This document shows, one piece after another, positions 39,355 to 46,341 of a stretch of 64,000 nt of DNA. A program made the position numbers and the translations under genes. This DNA is from Aquimarina sp. ERC-38. Lineage in GTDB: Bacteria; Bacteroidota; Bacteroidia; Flavobacteriales; Flavobacteriaceae. Location of the stretch: positions 2,709,501-2,773,500 of the forward strand of contig NZ_CP098511.1 in NCBI RefSeq assembly GCF_026222555.1, written 5' to 3'. The notes below the pieces were generated by a model. That model saw nothing but the letters and a program-made list of their open reading frames with translations. It searched no databases and was not told the DNA's origin. The first letter of the stretch is position 1. The number at the start of each line of letters is the position of its first letter.

Positions 39355-39765
39355 CTAAATGGCAATACGGGGTTTATCAAAAACCTGAACATTGTCCCAT
39401 AGCCTTTCTTTTACAATATTCATCATTCGCTTGTTAAGTGCCGATGAATTTTTGATATATTCCTGGTACTCCTTAACGGTAAATAATCCTATAATCATAC
39501 CTTTTATACTGTTTCTAAACTTCATATCTTTTTGCACAGCATACTCCATATAGGTTAATTTCTTTTCTAAGGTAAGATTGTAAAATACATTTTTCCTTTT
39601 TACAATATAGTTTTGAAATACTGCAATTAGCAGATCGTTTTGTAATTTAATAATTGGTCTGAGGGTTATATTCTGAAATTTTTCTTCTTCACTCATTCCC
39701 GGTAAAACCCGGGCTTTACTGATTTCCGGACGAAGGGTTTTGATGTGTTGCTCTCTATTATCCAT
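39355..39765 (-). CDS. Conserved hypothetical protein
   Basis: A 136-aa helical, basic cytoplasmic protein without signal peptide. The segments ITLRPIIKLQNDLLIAVFQNYI and KFRNSIKGMIIGLFTVKEYQEYIKN then NKRMMNIVKERLW look like a compact helical domain. I do not recognise a named family or active-site motif. It is a single minus-strand gene. Confidence 0.65.
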   Translation of the reverse strand: MDNREQHIKTLRPEISKARVLPGMSEEEKFQNITLRPIIKLQNDLLIAVFQNYIVKRKNVFYNLTLEKKLTYMEYAVQKDMKFRNSIKGMIIGLFTVKEYQEYIKNSSALNKRMMNIVKERLWDNVQVFDKPRIAI

Positions 39766-39883
39766 AATGCAAAGTTTGTTAAAAGTACCTTTTTATTTCT
39801 ATGGTGCTTACTAATACGCAATTAATTATGAACTCTTTTGTAAACATTTGGATTATATAGCACAGTTAAAATGGAAAATTATT

Positions 39884-40063
39884 GATTTTCGGCAAAAATT
39901 TTAAACCCGCCTGCAGACGAGTCGGTCGCTATCGCTTCCGGAATCAAGAATTAAGATTAATTACTTTTAAAAAAGTAGAAAAGCAACCTCCAATTACTTT
40001 AAAGTTTGGGATTTCCTTATTTCCCTATACTTTGTAATCTTTTATTTATGTTAACCGGATACT
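39884..40063. repeat. Dispersed MITE-like repeat, copy B
   Basis: Contains ACCCGCCTGCAGACGAG, GTCGCTATCGCTTCC, TTTTAAAAAAGTAGAAAAG, CAACCTCCAA and TACTTTAAAGTTTGGGA, and ends with TTAACCGGATACT, the reverse complement of the left-end motif AGTATCTGGTAA of copy C. Its own left end is degenerate (TTTCGGCAAAA). It fills most of the 399-bp gap before the DUF72 gene. Confidence 0.8.
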
Positions 40064-40164
40064 AATAAATCATTTAGCTATACTTAAGAGGGAGTTCAGC
40101 TTTTTCAATTTTCTTTCTCTTATAAAAAGTAGATTTTATTTATATTAACTACAAATTTGCAAGT

Positions 40165-41058
40165 ATGGAATGGGGAAAACTGGACGATCCAAGAGATGTT
40201 GATTTTACATTGCCTTCTGACCCCATTGATTATAGTAATAAGTGGGGTGGAAGTGAAGCGGATGATTTTTTAATATACGTGGGGTATGCTAATTTGAGTA
40301 AGGTTGAATTAAAAGGTTTTTATCCTAAAGGAACCAAAGAGTTACTCCCTTATTATTCAAGTCAGTTAAATGCCATAGAATTTAACGCTACCTTCTACAA
40401 GGATTTTCCTAAGGAACAGTTGGAAAAATGGAGGTGTCAAACCATGGGTGATTTCAAATTTTTCCCGAAAGTCCCTCGAACTATCTCACATGATAAAAAA
40501 TTACATCCGGATGCTTCACCATTGGTTCGTTCTTATGTTCATTCCATACAACACTTCGGATCAAAATTAGGGATTCCTTTTTTACAAATGTCGAAAACCT
40601 TTACACCTCATAATGGATTCTACTTAAAACAATTTATTGAAAACTGGCCTACCGATGTTCCGTTAGCTATAGAATTAAGACATAAGGATTGGTACAGAAA
40701 TCCCGGGGTTAGTAACCGCCTTTACGATTTGTTAGAAGCGCATAAGGTTACGCATATTATAACTGATACTCCAGGAAAAAGGGAGTTATTGCATATGCGA
40801 CTTACCAGTAAAACTGCCTTTATAAGATTTGTAGCTTCTGAATTGTCTGCGGATTATCAAAGAATGGATGATTGGATAGAAAGAATATTTACATGGAAAA
40901 AATTGGGTTTAGCACAAGTCTGTTTTTTTATCCATCAGGATGTTCAAAAAACAAAGCCTTTTTTGGCACATTATCTAATTCCTAAAATAAATGAAGTCTT
41001 TAAAACCTCATTAAAGCTTCCTACGCATGACTATCATCAACCTAATTTGTTTACATAG
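40165..41058 (+). CDS. DUF72 family TIM-barrel protein
   Basis: A 297-aa protein of the DUF72 (YecE) family. It shows YVGYANLSKVELKGFYPKG, YYSSQLNAIEFNATFYKDFP, FPKVPRTISHD, GIPFLQMSKTFTPHN, LAIELRHKDWY and TDTPGKRELLHMRL. The family has a TIM-barrel fold related to metal-dependent sugar isomerases; no reaction has been established to my knowledge. Single gene flanked by repeat-bearing intergenic regions. Confidence 0.9.
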   Translation: MEWGKLDDPRDVDFTLPSDPIDYSNKWGGSEADDFLIYVGYANLSKVELKGFYPKGTKELLPYYSSQLNAIEFNATFYKDFPKEQLEKWRCQTMGDFKFFPKVPRTISHDKKLHPDASPLVRSYVHSIQHFGSKLGIPFLQMSKTFTPHNGFYLKQFIENWPTDVPLAIELRHKDWYRNPGVSNRLYDLLEAHKVTHIITDTPGKRELLHMRLTSKTAFIRFVASELSADYQRMDDWIERIFTWKKLGLAQVCFFIHQDVQKTKPFLAHYLIPKINEVFKTSLKLPTHDYHQPNLFT

Positions 41059-41244
41059 TAGGGTTATGCCCTATTTGTTTAATACTATTTACATACCTAA
41101 AATTCTATATGATTTCTTAATTACTTCTAAATTTTAACACACTTCTCATGTTAAAATTCAAGGACATTGTGTTATTTGTCTTATTTTTTTGTAATTTGTC
41201 GATGAATGTGAAATAAATATTTTAATAATAGCTAAACACTTCAA

Positions 41245-41601
41245 ATGAAAGCCCTAATTTTTTACCCTTTTTTAAGTTTCAGTTTATTTTTGTCTGGTTG
41301 GTGTTCTGCACAGACTAGTATTAAAGAACAGCCTATAGAATTAAAACCTATTTTAGAAATTTCGATACTATCTACAGAAACTGAGCATGAGCATTCTCAC
41401 TGTGAGCATGCTTTATTTAAAGACTTTAAGAGTAGCCATGAAATTACCGGAATTATGTCCCTTGACGAAATAATTTCTTCTGACGATGTGTCTGATTTCA
41501 GATGTACCGGTGGCTTCTGTATGAATGAGGGTCATAGTCATAAAAAGGGGTTGTCATTTCAAAAGCAACTTTTTAATTATTTTATGAAGGTCTCCATATA
41601 G
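41245..41601 (+). CDS. Small secreted His/Cys-rich protein
   Basis: A 118-aa protein with a signal peptide (FLSFSLFLSGWCSAQ). The mature part holds two histidine/cysteine clusters, TEHEHSHCEHA (about residues 50-60) and CTGGFCMNEGHSHKK (about 90-105). They look like a soft-metal (Cu/Zn/Ni) binding arrangement. No family is recognised and no metal transporter or regulator is adjacent. It is separated from the DUF72 gene by 186 bp and stands alone. Confidence 0.65.
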   Translation: MKALIFYPFLSFSLFLSGWCSAQTSIKEQPIELKPILEISILSTETEHEHSHCEHALFKDFKSSHEITGIMSLDEIISSDDVSDFRCTGGFCMNEGHSHKKGLSFQKQLFNYFMKVSI

Positions 41602-41701
41602 GAAAGTATCCTCAAGATTTAATCTCAATAATCTTATTTTTTCATTTTATACTGATTAGTAATCTTTTGGTACGCTATATTTGCGGTTCTAATAGGTATA
41701 T

Positions 41702-42811
41702 ATGAATTTTTTAGATTTAGGAGTTACTTCTGATTTAGTTAAAGGCTTAAAGGAGATAGGGATTGTATCGCCTTCTGCTATACAACAAAAAGCCATACCT
41801 GTTCTCCTGGAGAATACTTCTGATATGGTTGCCAGAGCTCAAACCGGAACCGGGAAGACGGCTGCTTTTGGTATTCCGTTACTTTCTCATATCAATCCAA
41901 AAATTCCAAATGTACAGGCTCTGGTGCTAGCTCCGACCCGGGAATTATGCCAGCAAATTGCCAAACAGTTTTTTAAATTCACCAAGTATTCAGACAAAAT
42001 CTATGTAGAAGCTGTTTACGGAGGGGAAAAAATTGATCGACAATTAACAAGGTTAAAAAGAACTACACATGTGATTGTAGCCACCCCGGGAAGGTTAATC
42101 GATTTAGCAGACCGTGGTATTATCGATCTGGCTAAAATTAGATTTTTAGTTTTAGATGAAGCAGATGAGATGCTAAGCATGGGGTTTAAAAAGGAACTTA
42201 CCACGATTTTAGAAAAAACAACTTCACAAAAAAGTACCTGGTTATTCTCTGCCACTTTACCAAAAACTTTACAGGAAATTATTAAAAGGTATGTACAACC
42301 CAACGCCACTCACATTACCATTGATAAGGGTAGTGTAGTTAATAGAAAAATTACGCATCAATATGTACAGGCAGAAGAAATTGCAAAAACAGATATACTT
42401 ACCTATTTCTTAAAGTCCAGAAAAAATGACCGGGGTCTTATTTTTACCCGTACGAAAGATGCGGCCAGAAAATTACACAAAGTACTTCTTGCCAAAGGAT
42501 ATCCGGTAGGTTTATTAGAAGGGGATATGCATCAAAAAGATAGGGATAAGGTGATGCGCGCTTTTCTAGGGAAAAAGGTAAATTTATTGATATCTACGGA
42601 TGTAGCGGCAAGAGGGATTGATGTACAAAACCTGGCCTTTGTATTACATTTTCAGCTTCCGGATCAGATTGATTACTATACACACCGTAGCGGAAGGACT
42701 GCTCGAGGTGGTAAAGAAGGTCTATCTTTAGCCTTGGTATCAAAGGAGGAATTTAAATTTTTAAGGGCTATTGAGAACGAATTGAAAATCCGTTTTAGCC
42801 AAATACGATAA
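41702..42811 (+). CDS. DEAD-box RNA helicase, minimal form
   Basis: A 369-aa ATP-dependent RNA helicase consisting of just the two RecA domains. Motifs are the Q motif (SPSAIQQKAIP), I (ARAQTGTGKTAAFG), Ia (APTRELCQQ), Ib (TPGRL), II (VLDEADEML), III (SATLP), IV/V (LIFTRTKDA, ISTDVAARGIDV) and VI (HRSGRTARGG). It ends 15 residues after motif VI, with no C-terminal RNA-binding or basic extension. A TATATTTG -7-type box is 20 bp upstream. Specific RNA target unknown. Confidence 0.93.
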   Translation: MNFLDLGVTSDLVKGLKEIGIVSPSAIQQKAIPVLLENTSDMVARAQTGTGKTAAFGIPLLSHINPKIPNVQALVLAPTRELCQQIAKQFFKFTKYSDKIYVEAVYGGEKIDRQLTRLKRTTHVIVATPGRLIDLADRGIIDLAKIRFLVLDEADEMLSMGFKKELTTILEKTTSQKSTWLFSATLPKTLQEIIKRYVQPNATHITIDKGSVVNRKITHQYVQAEEIAKTDILTYFLKSRKNDRGLIFTRTKDAARKLHKVLLAKGYPVGLLEGDMHQKDRDKVMRAFLGKKVNLLISTDVAARGIDVQNLAFVLHFQLPDQIDYYTHRSGRTARGGKEGLSLALVSKEEFKFLRAIENELKIRFSQIR

Positions 42812-42854
42812 AGGTAATCGTTTAAAATACTTTTATCGTAGATTTAAGATCTTT

Positions 42855-43080
42855 AGTATCTGGTAAGGAATCAAGAATTAAGAGTTAAGATCGCTATCGC
42901 TTCTAGAATCAGGAATCAAGACTAATCATTATAATATTAAAAATCAGTGTTATAAAATTATTTACGTAAAAAGTAAATTACTTTTAGAAAAGTGAAAAAA
43001 CAGCCTCCAAATACTTTAAAGTTTGGGATTACCTTATTTTACTATGTTTGTTATATACTTATCTATTTTAACCGGACACT
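42855..43080. repeat. Dispersed MITE-like repeat, copy C (most complete)
   Basis: 226 bp bounded by imperfect terminal inverted repeats: left AGTATCTGGTAA, right end TTAACCGGACACT (reverse complement AGTGTCCGGTTAA). Inside, in order, are GATCGCTATCGCTTC, a 40-bp AT-rich arm, CAGCCTCCAAATACTTT and AAAGTTTGGGATTACC. No coding capacity. This copy defines the element best. Confidence 0.85.
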
Positions 43081-43153
43081 GATAATCAGAATGTTAAAGA
43101 AGAGTTAGGCTCTAGTTTAAAATAACGTATATTATTCTCATTCATATAAATCA

Positions 43154-43226
43154 ATCCCATCCCCAGCCCTTCCCAAAGGGAAGGTAGCTAAAAGTCCTTT
43201 CCTTTGGAAAGGATTTAGGATAGGAT
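43154..43226. repeat. 73-bp double-hairpin palindromic repeat
   Basis: The left arm (ATCCCATCCCCAGCCCTTCC...) and right arm (...AAGGATTTAGGATAGGAT) are about 31 bp each and are near reverse complements. Each arm also folds on itself (CCTTCCCAAAGGGAAGG; CCTTTCCTTTGGAAAGG). It is a G/C-rich island in an AT-rich gap and resembles the repetitive extragenic palindromes common in Flavobacteriaceae. Confidence 0.75.
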
Positions 43227-43303
43227 AGGTAGCTGTAAATAAAATAGTTGAAGCAATTTTAATACACCAATACCTTTATAAACTAAAGCTAAGAGTTACT
43301 TCT

Positions 43304-43738
43304 TTACACCGAAGTCTTGTTTTTACCGGAAGGTTTGTTTTTTATACGAAGGGAAGTATTAATTTTGTTATTTTTTGATTCTACCAGTTCAATGGCGGTC
43401 ATCAATTTTTTAAAATCTACGGGTTTTGAAAAATATTTGTCAAATCCAATCTTTATAAATCGCTGTTTGTCTCCAGGCATGGCATAAGAGGTAACTGCAT
43501 AAATAGGAGTGTCATTGATATCATCTAATTTTTTAAGATGAGCTAATAATTCACAACCGTCCATTTGATCAATACCCAGATTGATATCGACTAAAATCAA
43601 ATCCGGTTTTACTTCTTTAAGTGTATCTAAAGCTTTAGTCCCGTTTTCTGCAATGATAACATTGAGGAATTGAGATGACAACATCTTATCCATAACCATT
43701 GCGTTAATTTTATTATCTTCTACATAAAGTATTTTCAT
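43304..43738 (-). CDS. Single-domain response regulator
   Basis: A 144-aa receiver-only protein. The acidic pocket is VEDN (residues 6-9), the phosphorylated aspartate is D51 in ILVDINLG, the switch residue lies in AVTSYAM and the lysine in FSKPVDF. A short basic tail (RIKNKPSGKNKTSV) follows; there is no DNA-binding or enzymatic output domain. The start overlaps the histidine kinase stop by 4 bp (ATGA), so the pair is translationally coupled and probably forms one phosphorelay, comparable to a hybrid kinase split into two proteins. Confidence 0.92.
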   Translation of the reverse strand: MKILYVEDNKINAMVMDKMLSSQFLNVIIAENGTKALDTLKEVKPDLILVDINLGIDQMDGCELLAHLKKLDDINDTPIYAVTSYAMPGDKQRFIKIGFDKYFSKPVDFKKLMTAIELVESKNNKINTSLRIKNKPSGKNKTSV

Positions 43739-45933
43739 ATGATAAGGGGTAAGTTTATAATAAATTTAGTTCCCTTATTCCTCTTACTTTGTACAGTTAT
43801 TGTTCCCCCTAATAACTCTATATATGATTTGGACAAACTTAATCCGATACCCGTACCCTCATACTGTCGGTTTAATCCAAAACTTTCCTGAATAAACGGA
43901 TCAAATATTTTTTCCAAATTCTCATTCTTTATACCTATGCCCGTATCGGTTATTATCACTTTTGCAAAGTTAACTTTATCCATTTTCAGGATCGTAACAG
44001 TCACGCTTCCCTCATTCGTGTATTTGATAGCATTATTAATTATATTATTAAGTGCTATCCTAAAAATTGTCTCATCGATACGAACACGAGGACATTTCTC
44101 TTCCAGGTTTAAAATATACGTAAGATTTTTGGCTTTTGCAAGATGTTTATACTCTCTATAAGACGTTTCAACGGAATAATTAAGGTCTATTTCTTTAAAT
44201 TGAAGGAATTCTCTTATTGTGTCTATTTCACTAAAACGAGAGAGGCTATCCATCGTTTCTAATAACCTGTCTTTGCTTTCTTCTAGATGTTGTAGTAGTT
44301 TTTGTTTATCTTCAGGAAATTCTTTTTGGTTTAACAAAAGATTGATGATAGTAATAATACCATTGAGCGGGGTTCTTATCTCATGACTAAAGTTGGAAAG
44401 AATATTTGATTTTAAATCACTTAATTCCTGCTCTTTAATATGTGCTTGCTTTATGGAAATTTCAGCATTTTTAAATTCGGTAATATCATGAAAGGAGACC
44501 AATACGGAACCTATTTGATCTTCAGAATTAAAAATGGGTGTGTATTTTGATTCCAGCCATTGCGTCGAACCTTTATACGTAGACCGTTCAATTTCTTTTT
44601 TTACGACTTTACCTTTTAAAACTTCATTAAATTCATGGGCAAAACTGTTTTTAAAATTTACCGGCATAACGTCTATAAAATGAGTAAGATCATTGGTAGT
44701 ATCAATACCATAATCTCTCTTTATAATCGTATTGGTATCTTTATCTGCCATTAAAATCCGACCTTCGGTATCTAATAAAATGGTATAGGTAAAACCATTA
44801 TTGATCATAGCAAACAACCGGCTTTGATTTTCGGCAACTAGCTGTTCGTTAACCCTACGCTCATGTACATCGATAAGGTTACCGATCATTCGTACTGATT
44901 TTCCGTTTTCATCTTTCTTTCGGTATCCGTATACTTCATAAAACCGATATCGATCATCTTTTTGCTTTAAACGAAAGTGATTAAAATAAAGATGCCCATC
45001 ATTTTGAATTGCTTTTGTATGACGGTGCATGGCTTCTTTTACATCATCAAGGTGAATCATTTTACGGAATTGTAATTCATGTACCAATTCCTGATTAAGC
45101 GGAAGGCCCAGCATTTTTCTAAATTCTTTGCTGTAAAAAACCAAATCTGTGGTTAAATCATGATCAAAAAGCCCGGAACGTATGCCTTTTAATGCCAGGC
45201 GTTTTGTTTCTTCATTCTTTTTAAGTTGAAGTAAATTAAGAACACGTTCCGTAACATCACTCACGGTACCATTGATAAATAGTACTTGATTTTTATGTAG
45301 GATAGGTTTCCCTATAACCCGGTAAAATCTTTCTTTTTTATCTTTAGTAATTATGGTTTGTTCATAGTCCAATACCTCTTTTGAAGCTACTACCTCCTTT
45401 ATCCGCAATTGCATGGTTTCCAGCGCCTTTTTTATTTCGCTTTTACAAAAGGTATTGTCATTTTGAATATGTAGCACTTCATGAAATTCGCGTGAAAAGA
45501 AGATGCGGTCATTCTCCGGGTTATAATGCCAGGCACCCGTACTTGTAATTTTGGACAAGGTATGTAGCGCAATATGTTCTTCGTTTTCTTCGGTAGAATC
45601 TATTCCTATACCATAGATTAGATCATTTTGTAATACAAAATTGAACTTTAGGGTAAGCAGGTGCTGATGTTCTGTAAATTTATTAAAGCGTAAATTCTGC
45701 AAACCGGCACTGCCGTCATTTTTAAGGTTATTGAATAACTGTTCGCATGTTTCTTTATCTGCTTCAACTAATAAATCCTGGAGATATAATGTACTTTGAT
45801 CATGGGTCTCTAAGCCTAAAATAGCTTGTGCATGCGTATTTACCTTTAAGATTTTCCCGTCCTCTCTTAAAGTGATAAAGAGCAGTAAAGTTTTATCAAT
45901 TAGAAATTCAAATTCTGTATTATTGAACGACAT
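43735..45933 (-). CDS. Multi-PAS sensor histidine kinase
   Basis: A 732-aa soluble kinase without clear membrane segments. Four PAS/PAC units occupy about residues 1-490; PAC-like endings include RFYRVIGKPIL, RYRFYEVYGYRKKDENG and WLESKYTPIFNSEDQIGSV. The HisKA box NFSHEIRTPLNG (phospho-His near 515) is followed by HATPase_c with N box NNIINNAIKYTNEGS, G1 DTGIGIK and G2 GTGIGLSLSK. The signal is unknown; multiple PAS suggest cytoplasmic redox, oxygen or small-ligand sensing. The downstream receiver protein overlaps by 4 bp and is the likely partner. Confidence 0.92.
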   Translation of the reverse strand: MSFNNTEFEFLIDKTLLLFITLREDGKILKVNTHAQAILGLETHDQSTLYLQDLLVEADKETCEQLFNNLKNDGSAGLQNLRFNKFTEHQHLLTLKFNFVLQNDLIYGIGIDSTEENEEHIALHTLSKITSTGAWHYNPENDRIFFSREFHEVLHIQNDNTFCKSEIKKALETMQLRIKEVVASKEVLDYEQTIITKDKKERFYRVIGKPILHKNQVLFINGTVSDVTERVLNLLQLKKNEETKRLALKGIRSGLFDHDLTTDLVFYSKEFRKMLGLPLNQELVHELQFRKMIHLDDVKEAMHRHTKAIQNDGHLYFNHFRLKQKDDRYRFYEVYGYRKKDENGKSVRMIGNLIDVHERRVNEQLVAENQSRLFAMINNGFTYTILLDTEGRILMADKDTNTIIKRDYGIDTTNDLTHFIDVMPVNFKNSFAHEFNEVLKGKVVKKEIERSTYKGSTQWLESKYTPIFNSEDQIGSVLVSFHDITEFKNAEISIKQAHIKEQELSDLKSNILSNFSHEIRTPLNGIITIINLLLNQKEFPEDKQKLLQHLEESKDRLLETMDSLSRFSEIDTIREFLQFKEIDLNYSVETSYREYKHLAKAKNLTYILNLEEKCPRVRIDETIFRIALNNIINNAIKYTNEGSVTVTILKMDKVNFAKVIITDTGIGIKNENLEKIFDPFIQESFGLNRQYEGTGIGLSLSKSYIELLGGTITVQSKRNKGTKFIINLPLII

Positions 45934-46163
45934 TAGGTGGAAATTGTTCTTTTAAATGTACAAAATTGATTTAATAAATTACGGAGTAGTTGGGCAAAAC
46001 AGATCATAATGACAAGGTAAAATGAAGTAATGGACTACAAAAAAGGGTAAACCGTAATAATCACCGCTGATTATTTAAATATTCTTATCCAAAAATCATT
46101 TTGAAATTACTCTAATTTCCCCATTTTAAGATGTTTATGGGTATGGATTTATATAAAAATATA

Positions 46164-46255
46164 TTGGTTTCTGGTATAGAATCAAGACCCGCCTGCGGAC
46201 TAGCAGGTTGCTTAAAAAGTAGAAAACTGACCTTCAAATATTTTTAAGTAAGGCA
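46164..46255. repeat. Dispersed MITE-like repeat, copy D (truncated remnant)
   Basis: Retains TTTCTGGTATAG, GAATCAAGACCCGCCTGCGG, a shortened CTTAAAAAGTAGAAAA and TTCAAATATTTTTAAG. It lacks the right-end inverted repeat. It lies in the 408-bp gap between the kinase and nuclease genes; the rest of the gap shows nothing recognisable besides the terminator at its right end. Confidence 0.65.
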
Positions 46256-46284
46256 GTTTATAGAAATGAATATGATACTAACTG

Positions 46285-46319
46285 AAAAGCCTGTCAAAAT
46301 TATGGGCTGACAGGCTTTC
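46285..46319 (-). terminator. Intrinsic terminator of the exported nuclease gene
   Basis: AAAGCCTGTCA pairs with TGACAGGCTTT across an 11-base loop. On the minus strand it lies 23 bp past the stop codon and runs into TTTTCAGTT. Confidence 0.8.
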
Positions 46320-46341
46320 CAAAATATGACTAGTTAATTTT

